Part shown: piece after piece, positions 44,716-52,692 of the stretch
Layout of the letters: each line of letters opens with the position of its first letter
Position numbering within the stretch: position 1 is the stretch's first letter
From: Herbaspirillum hiltneri N3
GTDB taxonomy: Bacteria; Pseudomonadota; Gammaproteobacteria; Burkholderiales; Burkholderiaceae_D
Direction of reading: 5' to 3'
DNA: 64,000 nucleotides
Assembly: GCF_001267925.1 (NCBI RefSeq)
Contig: NZ_CP011409.1
Coordinates: forward strand, 4,030,001 to 4,094,000
Translations under genes and position numbers: made by a program
The notes under the pieces: generated by a model
Seen by the model: the letters and a program-made list of their open reading frames with translations, nothing else
Databases searched by the model: none
Told to the model about the DNA's origin: nothing

Positions 44716-46343
44716 TATTTATCCTCCTGCTTGCCGCGAATCAGCGATTCCGGATGCTGCTGCAAATAATCGGTCAACACGCGAATCGACGCCGCCGCGC
44801 GCGACAACTCCTGCATGGTCTGGCGCACGTCCTGCTGCAACGGCGCATCTTCGGACAAGGTCCGTTCGGCGGCGCTGAGCGTCTTGCGCGCATCGCGCAT
44901 GGCGGCGGTGATTTCCGGTGCGACGTCGTTGTTGATCTTGTTCATGGTCTGCTCGGCGCCGGTGAGGGTGCGGTTGAGCGTCGCCAGCGTCTTGCGCAGG
45001 TCGTCGCCGATCTTGTCGAACGGCACCTTGCTGAGCTTGCGCGTGATGTCGCCGATCTGGTTCTGGATCTCGTCGAGGCTGTTCGGTATGGTCGGGAACA
45101 CCAGCGGCGTCCTGTCGATATCGATCTGCGCCGGCGCCGCATTCGGGAAGAAGTCGAGCGCCACGTACACCTGCCCGGTCAACAGGCTGCCGCTGCGCAA
45201 TTGCGCGCGCAGGCCGCGCGAGACCAGATACTTCAGGCGTTGACGTGGCGTATAGCGCGATTCCTGTTGCTCGTTGAACTTGCGGCCAAGGCGGTCGGGA
45301 TACAGCTCCACCACCACCGGCATCACGAACTCGCGGGTCTTGTCGTTGTATTCGATGCCGATCGATTTGACCTCGCCCAGCACCACGCCGCGGAAGTCCA
45401 CCGCCGCACCCGGCTCGAGGCCGCGCAGGGACTGGTTGAAATACAGCAGCACGGTTTGCGAGCGGCCGTCCGGCTCCTTCATTGCGGCGGCTTCGTCTTC
45501 GGCCAGCCGGAAGCTGGTATTTTCCCTGGCGGGCGCCGGCGAATCGAGATCGTCGATGCTCTTGAACGCAATGCCGCCGAGCACCACCGTCGCCAGCGAT
45601 TGGGTATGCAGCTTGAAGCCGCTGGCGTTGATCTGCATGTCGAAACCGCTGGCGTGCCAGAAGCGCGAACTGATGCCGACGAACTTGTCGTAGGGTGCAT
45701 TGATGAAAATGCGCAGCGTCACGCCGCGGCCATCCTGGTCGAGGTCATAGGCCGCGACCTGGCCGACCTTGATGCGGCGGTAGAACACCGGCGAGCCGAT
45801 GTCGACCGAGCCGAGATCGGAGGCATGCAGCACGAACTGCTTGCCCGAGGTGTCGCGCGTGATGATGGGCGGTTGCTCGAGGCCGGCGAATTCCTTCTTG
45901 GTTTCTTCCGACTTGCCGGCGTCGGCGCCGATGTACGCGCCCGACAGCAGTGTATTCAATCCCGAAATGCCCGATGCCGCCACGCGCGGACGCACTACCC
46001 AGAAACGCGTGTCGTCGGCGGTGAAGCTTTCCGCCTCCTTGGTCAGCTGCACCGTGGTGACCACGTGCGAGCGATCCTTGCTGAGCGTGATCGACTGCAC
46101 CTGGCCGATGTCGACATCCTTGTACTTGACCTTGGTCTTGCCTGCCTCGAGGCCCTCGGCCGAGATGAAACTGATGGTGATGACCGGGCCGCGTTCGACC
46201 AGGATCTTGGCCACCAGCGTCAGGCCGACCACGGCGGCGACGATGGGAATCAGCCAGACCAGCGAAGGCAGCCAGTTGCGCCGGCGTTCGCGCCTTGGTT
46301 CCGGCCGGTTCGGTGGCGATGTGGGCGTCGTTGGTTCAGTCAT
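44715..46343 (-). CDS. pqiB: PqiB-like intermembrane lipid transport protein (MCE/MlaD domains)
   Basis: 542 aa. One N-terminal TM (residues about 23-45, WLPSLVWLIPIVAAVVGLTL) is followed by three MCE repeats, e.g. VKYKDVDIGQVQSITLSKDR, VFYRRIKVGQVAAYDLDQDG and AAVDFRGVVLGEVKSIGI. The C-terminal coiled-coil region spans about residues 420-530. It forms a periplasm-spanning lipid conduit. The ATG at 46343 has AAGGA 6 nt upstream; the longer frame lacks support. It overlaps the upstream pqiA-like gene by 8 nt. Confidence 0.9.
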   Translation of the reverse strand: MTEPTTPTSPPNRPEPRRERRRNWLPSLVWLIPIVAAVVGLTLVAKILVERGPVITISFISAEGLEAGKTKVKYKDVDIGQVQSITLSKDRSHVVTTVQLTKEAESFTADDTRFWVVRPRVAASGISGLNTLLSGAYIGADAGKSEETKKEFAGLEQPPIITRDTSGKQFVLHASDLGSVDIGSPVFYRRIKVGQVAAYDLDQDGRGVTLRIFINAPYDKFVGISSRFWHASGFDMQINASGFKLHTQSLATVVLGGIAFKSIDDLDSPAPARENTSFRLAEDEAAAMKEPDGRSQTVLLYFNQSLRGLEPGAAVDFRGVVLGEVKSIGIEYNDKTREFVMPVVVELYPDRLGRKFNEQQESRYTPRQRLKYLVSRGLRAQLRSGSLLTGQVYVALDFFPNAAPAQIDIDRTPLVFPTIPNSLDEIQNQIGDITRKLSKVPFDKIGDDLRKTLATLNRTLTGAEQTMNKINNDVAPEITAAMRDARKTLSAAERTLSEDAPLQQDVRQTMQELSRAAASIRVLTDYLQQHPESLIRGKQEDK

Positions 46344-47091
46344 TGCTATCCTTTTCTTGTTGCTCTCTCTCTGCGGCCGGCCCGGCCTCCGAATCGGCTT
46401 CCGAATCTGCTTCCGACTCGGCCTCATCCCAGATCAGCCGCGGATCGAAGCTCAGCGACGCCAGCATGGTAAGCACCACTACCGAGCCGAACGCCGCCAC
46501 GCCGATACCTGCGGTGATCCGGGCGAATCCTTCTATCTGCACCAGTCCCGTCAGCAGCGACACCACGAAGACATCCAGCATCGACCAGCGGCCGATGGTT
46601 TCAACGACGCGGTACAGCTTGGCGCGCTGCAAACGCTGCCAACTGCTTCGGCGGCGCGCGCTGACGGTGAGGATGATCAGCGCCACCAGCTTGAACAGCG
46701 GCACCATGAAACTGGCGACGAACACCACGATGGCCAGCTCCCATGATCCCGACACCCAGAAATAGATGATGCCGCTCATGATGGTGTCGCGCTGCTCGTC
46801 GAGCAGCGTCGAGGTGATCATCACCGGCATCATGTTGGCCGGGATGTACATGATGCAGGCGGCGATCAGGAACGCCCAGGTGCGATTGAGACTGTCGATG
46901 CGGCGCCGGTGCAGCGGCGCGTGGCAGACTTCGCATTGCTCGTCCTGCTGCGCGCCCTGCCAGACCGTGCCGCAATGATGGCAAGGGAAAATATCGGTGG
47001 CGATGGCGCTGTCGAGGCGGGGAGCGGCAACATCCCGCGCCGGCGCGTCATTGACGCCGTTGACACCGGCCTCGTGCGTAGCCGCGCTCAT
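46336..47091 (-). CDS. pqiA: PqiA-like inner-membrane protein, second half
   Basis: 251 aa. An N-terminal zinc-ribbon-like CHHCGTVW...CEVC pair is followed by four TM helices. WAFLIAACIMYIPANMMPVM and SGSWELAIVVFVASFMVPLF are PqiA landmarks. E. coli PqiA carries two such units in one chain; here each unit is a separate gene. The C-terminal tail is very acidic and repetitive (EAESEADSEADSEA). It overlaps its partner by 4 nt (ATGA). Confidence 0.87.
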   Translation of the reverse strand: MSAATHEAGVNGVNDAPARDVAAPRLDSAIATDIFPCHHCGTVWQGAQQDEQCEVCHAPLHRRRIDSLNRTWAFLIAACIMYIPANMMPVMITSTLLDEQRDTIMSGIIYFWVSGSWELAIVVFVASFMVPLFKLVALIILTVSARRRSSWQRLQRAKLYRVVETIGRWSMLDVFVVSLLTGLVQIEGFARITAGIGVAAFGSVVVLTMLASLSFDPRLIWDEAESEADSEADSEAGPAAEREQQEKDSND

Positions 47092-47720
47092 CGTACCGGC
47101 TCCCCGCTGCTGCTGCGTTCGCTGACCAGAATCCGCCACAGGTAGCGCGGATTGAACGACACCACGACCGTCAGCAGGACAGTCAGCGCACCGAACGCCC
47201 ACAATGCCACGCCAGGCAGCACGGCCGCCATGTTGGACAGCTTCACCAGCGCCACCAGCACGCCGAGCAGGAATACCTCGACCATGCCCCAGGGGCGCAC
47301 GACCTGCATCAGGCGCAAGAGTATCTTCACGCCCGGGCGGCGTACATCATGCGCGGCCGGCAGCAACAGATAAACCAGCACCAGCATCTGCACCAGCGGG
47401 AACAGGATCGTGGTGGACAGCACCAGCATCGCCACCAGCGACATGCCTTCGGTGTTGAGCACCATCACCGCGCCGAACAGCGTGGTTTTGCTGGTCAGCC
47501 CCTGGAGTTCGATCTGCACGATGGGAAAGCTGTTGGCGATCACGAACATGATCAGGCTGGCCACAGTCAGCGGCAGCAAGCGCTCAAAGCGGCTGCCGGT
47601 GTCGCGCTCGAGCTCGGCGTCGCAGCGCAGGCAGCGGGCGACTTCGGCATGCGCAAGCACCGGCCGGCGATGCACCGCGTCGCACTCTTCGCAAACGATC
47701 AGGTCGGGGCGCTCTTGCAT
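47088..47720 (-). CDS. pqiA: PqiA-like inner-membrane protein, first half
   Basis: 210 aa with Cys pairs CEEC and CLRC at the N-terminus and four TM helices (LLPLTVASLIMFVIANSFPI, then NTEGMSLVAMLVLSTTILF and WGMVEVFLLGVLVALVKL). It corresponds to the first duplicated unit of PqiA. First gene of the minus-strand pqi operon. The expected partners PqiB and PqiC follow, supporting a lipid-transport role. Confidence 0.87.
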   Translation of the reverse strand: MQERPDLIVCEECDAVHRRPVLAHAEVARCLRCDAELERDTGSRFERLLPLTVASLIMFVIANSFPIVQIELQGLTSKTTLFGAVMVLNTEGMSLVAMLVLSTTILFPLVQMLVLVYLLLPAAHDVRRPGVKILLRLMQVVRPWGMVEVFLLGVLVALVKLSNMAAVLPGVALWAFGALTVLLTVVVSFNPRYLWRILVSERSSSGEPVR

Positions 47721-47865
47721 GGAGAAGGTGAAAGGCTCAAATTGATGACTTATCGGTTAATTAGGAAAACTTGGATTCTAACAACAAAAAATGACTAGAT
47801 CGGCTCGCTTTCCGGGCACATTCGGCGGAATTGGGTGGAATTGGCCGTCATCGGGAAGATAAAGC

Positions 47866-47893
47866 TTGACAATTCAAACGGCAATCTTCTAAA
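47866..47893 (+). promoter_or_regulatory. leuA leader promoter
   Basis: Perfect TTGACA at 47866-47871, a 16-nt spacer, and TCTAAA at 47888-47893 (4 of 6 match). The predicted start (47900-47902) coincides with the ATG of the leader ORF at 47902. Confidence 0.6.
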
Positions 47894-47901
47894 GTGGCCG
47901 A

Positions 47902-47997
47902 ATGAACTCCGCAACACAATTCTCCCTGACACTATCGCACTTCGCTGGCGCCCTGCTAGCGTTGCTACTAGTGACGCTACTACCAGCTTCGCGCTGA
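47902..47997 (+). CDS. leuL: Leucine-rich leader peptide, leuA attenuator ORF 1
   Basis: A 31-codon ORF with nine leucines, six encoded by CTA, a codon nearly unused in the surrounding G+C-rich genes. They are concentrated in GALLALLLVTLLPAS. It is preceded by the leuA promoter with almost no untranslated 5' end, so it may be translated leaderless. Leucyl-tRNA-dependent ribosome stalling here would control the leuA operon as in classical attenuation. The codon pattern is seen; the mechanism is inferred. Confidence 0.7.
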   Translation: MNSATQFSLTLSHFAGALLALLLVTLLPASR

Positions 47998-48135
47998 TCT
48001 GAGCTTCTCCCCGGTTTCTCCCTGTAGTTTTGCAGTTTCCTCGCTGGTCATGGTCTGACAATCATCCGAAATGGGTATTCAGGCGCACATGGCGGCACAA
48101 TTAAAAAGTTGTAAATTTTTCCTGAAAAGCCGGCC

Positions 48136-48258
48136 ATGCATTTCACGTCCATCACTGCATTCCTGATTTCCGGCGATTTGATCGCCGCGAAAATCGCTGC
48201 ATGTGCGTCGGCGCTGCTACCGCTAAAGCTACCGATCGGTCGCCTGGCCTTGCGTTAG
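48136..48258 (+). CDS. Second leucine-codon leader ORF upstream of leuA
   Basis: A 40-codon ORF (begins MHFTSITAFLISGD) with three CTA codons in the six-codon stretch LLPLKL at 48214-48231, just upstream of a hairpin followed by TTTT. Its stop lies in the hairpin loop, the geometry expected of an attenuator peptide. No good Shine-Dalgarno is seen. It could be an independent leader peptide or chance. Confidence 0.4.
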   Translation: MHFTSITAFLISGDLIAAKIAACASALLPLKLPIGRLALR

Positions 48259-48279
48259 TGGCAGTCAGGCGGCCCTTTT
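48242..48279 (+). terminator. Possible attenuator hairpin before leuA
   Basis: GCCTG (48242-48246) pairs with CAGGC (48266-48270) and TTGC (48250-48253) with GCAG (48261-48264, one wobble), loop GTTAGTG; GGCCC and TTTT (48276-48279) follow. The stem is imperfect. It overlaps the end of leader ORF 2. Confidence 0.35.
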
Positions 48280-48341
48280 CTCCAGCCACATCGAATGAAT
48301 TTCCCTGTTCCACAGCAGTGACAAATTAAAGAGGTTCCACC

Positions 48342-50045
48342 ATGATGTTAAGCAACCCGGCAGCAAAATACCGCGCATTCCCGACGATCCCGTTGTCTGA
48401 TCGCACCTGGCCCAATCAGTTCATTTCCAAGCCGCCGATCTGGATGAGCACCGACCTGCGCGACGGCAACCAGGCGCTGATCGAACCAATGAGCCCGGAA
48501 CGCAAGCTGCGCTTCTTTGAAATGCTCCTGCAAATCGGCCTGAAGGAAATCGAAGTCGGCTTCCCGTCCGCTTCGCAAACCGACTTCGACTTCGTGCGCA
48601 AGCTGATCGAAGAGAACCGCATCCCCGACGACGTCACCATCATCGTGCTGACCCAGTCGCGCGAAGAACTGATCCGCCGCACCATCGATTCGCTGGCCGG
48701 CGCCAAGCAAGCCATCGTGCACTTGTACAACTCGGTCGCACCGGCGTTCCGCAAGATCGTCTTCAACATGTCGCGCGACGAAATCAAGAACATCGCCGTC
48801 ACCGGCACCCAGCTGGTCAAGGAACTCACCGACGCCCGTCCGGAAACCCAATGGCGCTACGAGTATTCGCCTGAGTCCTTCAGCACCACCGAGCTCGACT
48901 TCTCCAAGGAAATCTGCGACGCCGTCTGCGAAACCTGGGGCGCCACGCCGGAACGCAAGGTCATCCTGAACCTGCCGTCGACCGTCGAATGCAGCACACC
49001 GAACGTCTATGCCGACCAGATCGAATGGATGTGCCGCAACCTGAAATACCGCTCGTCGACCATCATCTCGGTGCACCCGCATAACGACCGCGGCACCGCC
49101 GTCGCCTCCGCCGAACTGGCCGTCATGGCCGGCGCCGACCGCGTCGAAGGCTGCCTGTTCGGCAACGGTGAACGCACCGGCAACGTCGACCTGGTCACGC
49201 TGGCGCTGAACCTGTACACGCAAGGCGTCCACCCCGGCCTGGACTTCTCCGACATCGACACCGTGCGTCAATGCGTGGAAGAGTGCAACCAGATCCCGGT
49301 CCACCCGCGCCATCCTTACGTCGGCGACCTGGTGTTCACCGCCTTCTCCGGCTCGCACCAGGACGCGATCAAGAAGGGTTTCGCCAAGCAGCAAGCGGAC
49401 GCCATCTGGGAAGTGCCTTACCTGCCGATCGACCCGGCCGACCTGGGCCGCAGCTACGACGCCGTGATCCGTGTCAACAGCCAGTCCGGCAAGGGCGGCA
49501 TGGCCTACCTGCTGGAACAGGAATACGGCCTGGCCCTGCCGCGCCGCCTGCAGATCGAGTTCAGCCGCGCCATCCAGCGCGAAGCGGACGCCAGCGGCAA
49601 GGAAATCGTCGCCACCGATATCTACACGATCTTCAAGAGCGAGTACCTGGACCGCAGCGCGCCCTACGTCTATCGCGCGCACCGCATGTCGGAAGACACC
49701 TCGCATGAAGAATCGATCAGGATCGAAGTCGACATCGAGCGCAACGGCGAGAAAACCACCGTGCGCGGCACCGGCAACGGTCCGATCGACGCCTTCGTCA
49801 ATGCGCTGGGGCTGGACATCAAACTGATGGATTTCCACGAACACGCCATCGGCGCCGGCGCCAACGCGCAAGCCGCCAGCTACATCGAACTGCGCCTGAA
49901 CGAAGCGCCGACCGGCTTCGGCGTAGGCATCGACGCCAACATCGTCACCGCCTCGTTCAAGGCCGTCCTCAGCGCCGTCAATCGCCAGATCGCGATCGAC
50001 CAGAGCGCAAATCAGTCTTCTTCGCCAAAAGCGAAAGCAGCCTGA
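48342..50045 (+). CDS. leuA: 2-isopropylmalate synthase
   Basis: Condenses acetyl-CoA with 2-oxoisovalerate, the first committed step of leucine synthesis; 567 aa, the longer (type 2) class. The TIM-barrel catalytic domain has [15 protein letters not shown] with metal ligand Asp and [14 protein letters not shown] with the HxH metal ligands. [20 protein letters not shown] also fits. The C-terminal regulatory domain (residues about 430-555) binds leucine in homologues. AGAGG lies 7 nt before the ATG at 48342; the next codon is also ATG. Confidence 0.95.
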   Translation: MMLSNPAAKYRAFPTIPLSDRTWPNQFISKPPIWMSTDLRDGNQALIEPMSPERKLRFFEMLLQIGLKEIEVGFPSASQTDFDFVRKLIEENRIPDDVTIIVLTQSREELIRRTIDSLAGAKQAIVHLYNSVAPAFRKIVFNMSRDEIKNIAVTGTQLVKELTDARPETQWRYEYSPESFSTTELDFSKEICDAVCETWGATPERKVILNLPSTVECSTPNVYADQIEWMCRNLKYRSSTIISVHPHNDRGTAVASAELAVMAGADRVEGCLFGNGERTGNVDLVTLALNLYTQGVHPGLDFSDIDTVRQCVEECNQIPVHPRHPYVGDLVFTAFSGSHQDAIKKGFAKQQADAIWEVPYLPIDPADLGRSYDAVIRVNSQSGKGGMAYLLEQEYGLALPRRLQIEFSRAIQREADASGKEIVATDIYTIFKSEYLDRSAPYVYRAHRMSEDTSHEESIRIEVDIERNGEKTTVRGTGNGPIDAFVNALGLDIKLMDFHEHAIGAGANAQAASYIELRLNEAPTGFGVGIDANIVTASFKAVLSAVNRQIAIDQSANQSSSPKAKAA

Positions 50046-50059
50046 TTCGGGTCACGCAA

Positions 50060-50096
50060 AAAAAAGCCGCCGGTTTATCCAACCGGCGGCTTTTTT
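50060..50096. terminator. Bidirectional intrinsic terminator after leuA
   Basis: Stem AAGCCGCCGGTT/AACCGGCGGCTT with loop TATCC, flanked by A-run and T6. It can serve leuA (plus) and egtB (minus). Confidence 0.88.
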
Positions 50097-50130
50097 GCTT
50101 TCTTTTTTGCTTTGTGTCGCAGAGGATTTT

Positions 50131-51345
50131 TCACAGCGATCGCGCCAGCCGAATGCCGCTGTACTGCCAGCACGCCGTAGCCGGGAAAAAGTTGCGGTAG
50201 CTCGCGCGCGAATGTCCGAGCGGTGTTGCACCCGACGAGCCGCGCAGGACATACTGATTGACCATGAACTTGCCGTTGTACTCGCCCACCGCGCCGTCGG
50301 GAATCGCATATCCCGGATACGGCGCATAGCTGCTCGAGGTCCACTGCCAGGCCGTACCGAAGAACTGCCGGCCCTCGTTGCCCAACTCGCCGACGGCATA
50401 TTCCCACTCCGCTTCGGTCGGTAAACGCGCACCGGCCCAACGCGCGAACGCATCGGCCTCGTAATAGGACAAATGCAGCACCGCCGCATGCGGGTCCAGT
50501 GGCAGCATGCCATGCAGCGTGAACTCGCGCCAGGCGCCATCATCCTGACGCTGCCAATACAGCGGATGCGCGATCTGATTACTGCTGCGCCAGTCCCAGC
50601 CGGCCGACAGCCAGTAAGCGGGATTCTCGTAGCCGCCCTGCTCAACGAACATCAGGTATTCGATATTGCTGATCAGGCGCGACCCGATCGCGAACGATTC
50701 GACGAACTGGCGATGCGACGGCAGCTCGTTGTCGAAACAGAATCCGCCGTTCCGGTAGCCGATTTCCACCACGCCGGCGTCGAAGGTATTCCACTCCAGC
50801 TCGGTCTGCACCGGCATGGCCTGCAAGGCGCGCGGCAGGTAGGCCGGCTTCAGCGGATTGAGCGACAGCAGGTGCTTGACATCGGTGAGGATCAGTTCCT
50901 GATGCTGCTGCTCGTGCTGCATGCCCAGTTCCAGCAGGCGCAGGCAATTGTCATCGCAGATATCCGACAGCAGCAAAGCCTGCATGCGCAGGTCGACGTT
51001 GGCGCGATACGCGCGGATCTCGGCCAGCGACGGGCGCGTCAGCATGCCACGCTGCGGGCGCGGATGCTTGTCGCCGACGCCTTCATAGTACGAATTGAAC
51101 AGCACCCGGAAAGCCGGATGAAACGGCGCGAAATCGGGCTCGTAGACTTCAAGGATGAAGGTTTCGAAGAACCAGCTGGTGTGCGCCAGGTGCCACTTGA
51201 CCGGGCTGGCGTCGGGCATCGATTGCGCGCCGCAATCCTCATCGGACAGGGGCGTTGCGAGGATCATCGAATACTCGCGCGTGCGCAGGAAGTCATCGGC
51301 AATGGCCGCGTTCGTTGCCGTCAATGCGGCCGTCTCGTTATGCAT
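50131..51345 (-). CDS. egtB: Ergothioneine synthase EgtB (iron-dependent sulfoxide synthase)
   Basis: 404 aa. The N-terminal DinB-like domain has WHLAHTSWFFE and the iron-binding HEQQHQE (His144, His148). The C-terminal FGE-sulfatase-like domain has GYENPAYWLSAGWDW, ARLPTEAEWEYA and GTAWQWTSSSY. It joins trimethylhistidine (hercynine) with a thiol donor. AGGAG precedes the ATG. It follows egtD across an 81-nt gap that contains a long inverted repeat. Confidence 0.93.
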   Translation of the reverse strand: MHNETAALTATNAAIADDFLRTREYSMILATPLSDEDCGAQSMPDASPVKWHLAHTSWFFETFILEVYEPDFAPFHPAFRVLFNSYYEGVGDKHPRPQRGMLTRPSLAEIRAYRANVDLRMQALLLSDICDDNCLRLLELGMQHEQQHQELILTDVKHLLSLNPLKPAYLPRALQAMPVQTELEWNTFDAGVVEIGYRNGGFCFDNELPSHRQFVESFAIGSRLISNIEYLMFVEQGGYENPAYWLSAGWDWRSSNQIAHPLYWQRQDDGAWREFTLHGMLPLDPHAAVLHLSYYEADAFARWAGARLPTEAEWEYAVGELGNEGRQFFGTAWQWTSSSYAPYPGYAIPDGAVGEYNGKFMVNQYVLRGSSGATPLGHSRASYRNFFPATACWQYSGIRLARSL

Positions 51346-51360
51346 GCTGCTCCTCTCCTC

Positions 51361-51429
51361 TTAGAACGTGTTTGCGATCTTACTGCGCGACCCTGATTTG
51401 CCGCTAAACAGATCGTAAACACGTTCTTA
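51361..51429. repeat. 20-bp imperfect inverted repeat between egtD and egtB
   Basis: TTAGAACGTGTTTGCGATCT (51361-51380) and AGATCGTAAACACGTTCTTA (51410-51429) are inverted with 18 of 20 matches around a 29-nt spacer. The right arm includes the egtD stop codon. In RNA this would be a strong hairpin between the two ergothioneine genes. Confidence 0.85.
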
Positions 51430-52395
51430 CACCGGCCGCGCGTAACACAGCATGAACCATTTTTGCGGGTCGAACCACATCCTGGCCTGGCCGAAACCGG
51501 CCTGGCGCAGCAGATCGCTGAAACCGTCCGGCGTAAATTTGTAGCTGTTTTCGGTATGGATGCGTTCACCCCGGCGGAACGTCCGCTCGCCGCCGCACCA
51601 TGTCACCGTCAGGTCGCGGCGCGCCTCCAGATGCATCTCGATACGCGACAATTCCGGATTGAAGAAACCGCGATGCTGCCAGTCGTCGACCGCAAAATCG
51701 CTGCCGAGCAGACGATTGACGTGCAGCAGTGCATTGCGGTTGAACGCCGCGGTCACGCCGAGCGCGTCGTCGTAGGCGGCATCGAGTACGGCTTTTTCCT
51801 TGACCAGGTCGATACCGAGCAAAACGCCGCCGCCCTCCCCCAATTGCAAGCCGTGACGCATGCGGCGCAGGAATTGCAGCGCCTCGTCCGGCGCGAAATT
51901 GCCGAGCGAAGAACCGGGATAGAAGAAGAGACGATTTTCGCGTCCGACCGTCGACGGCAATTGCAGCGACGCGGAAAAATCCATGGCGATTTCCTGCATC
52001 GGAATCGCCGGGAATTTCTGCCGCAGACCGCTCACGGCATCGCGCAGGAATTCCGTCGAGATATCGATGGGTACATACTGGCGCGGCTGCAGCGACGGGA
52101 ACAGGCGCGCCGCCTTGGCGCAATTGCCTGCGCCGAGATCGATCATGGTCACGCCCTTGCCGACCGTCGCGGCGATGTCATCGGCATGCTGATCGAAGAT
52201 CTGCGCTTCGGTGCGGGTCGGATAGTATTCCGGCAGCGCGCAGATCGCCTCGAACAGGGTGGAGCCGAGCGCGTCGTAAAAATATTTGGGAGAAATGCTT
52301 GCGGCGGCAGCCGTCAGGCCGTCTTGCAACTCGTTCCGGACGGGACAGTTTTCCGACCAGTCGTCCTGCATGTCCTGCAACAATCCTTGAGCCAA
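51427..52395 (-). CDS. egtD: L-histidine N(alpha)-methyltransferase EgtD
   Basis: Trimethylates histidine to hercynine; 322 aa. SPKYFYDALGSTLFEAICAL and LPEYYPTRTEAQIF are EgtD signatures; SAM binding is at MIDLGAGNCAKAARLF; RLFFYPGSSLGNFAPDEALQ is also typical. The start is a TTG at 52395 with AAGGAG 6 nt upstream. First gene of the minus-strand egtD-egtB pair; hercynine made here is the EgtB substrate. Confidence 0.93.
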   Translation of the reverse strand: MAQGLLQDMQDDWSENCPVRNELQDGLTAAAASISPKYFYDALGSTLFEAICALPEYYPTRTEAQIFDQHADDIAATVGKGVTMIDLGAGNCAKAARLFPSLQPRQYVPIDISTEFLRDAVSGLRQKFPAIPMQEIAMDFSASLQLPSTVGRENRLFFYPGSSLGNFAPDEALQFLRRMRHGLQLGEGGGVLLGIDLVKEKAVLDAAYDDALGVTAAFNRNALLHVNRLLGSDFAVDDWQHRGFFNPELSRIEMHLEARRDLTVTWCGGERTFRRGERIHTENSYKFTPDGFSDLLRQAGFGQARMWFDPQKWFMLCYARPV

Positions 52396-52692
52396 TTTGC
52401 TCTCCTTGTTGAAACGGCACTATATAGGGGCGACCGAGGCGCGACCAAGGCGCGACCGGCACGGTATCGACACATGCAATACACTAGACCGCGATTGAAG
52501 AACCAGATATGGCGCGCAGACGGCGCATTTCAAGCTCGTTCAGATACAAATAAACACCCGCTTGCCTATCTGCCGAGTGCATATACTTACGCATTCTATC
52601 GACTTGCAATCAATCGCGTGGTTCACCACCCGATAAAAAATCCGACATCCAGCCGCCAAAGTTGCTTCATCAACATCAAGAATCTTGCCAAC

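Noticed and set aside
44754..46472. 572-residue plus-strand frame over pqiB
   Set aside because: Composition is the His/Arg/Gln-rich pattern typical of antisense frames; PqiB with MCE repeats is on the minus strand.
47088..47720. Split pqiA as a frameshift pseudogene
   Set aside because: Both halves have their own zinc-ribbon and four TM helices and join by an ATGA overlap, which looks like a stable two-gene form of PqiA.
48348..49871. 507-residue minus-strand frame over leuA
   Set aside because: Antisense to an unambiguous 2-isopropylmalate synthase; no motif visible.
51463..52692. 410-residue upstream extension of the ABCB exporter
   Set aside because: The extension is antisense to egtD and has no membrane or domain logic; the exporter starts at 52693.
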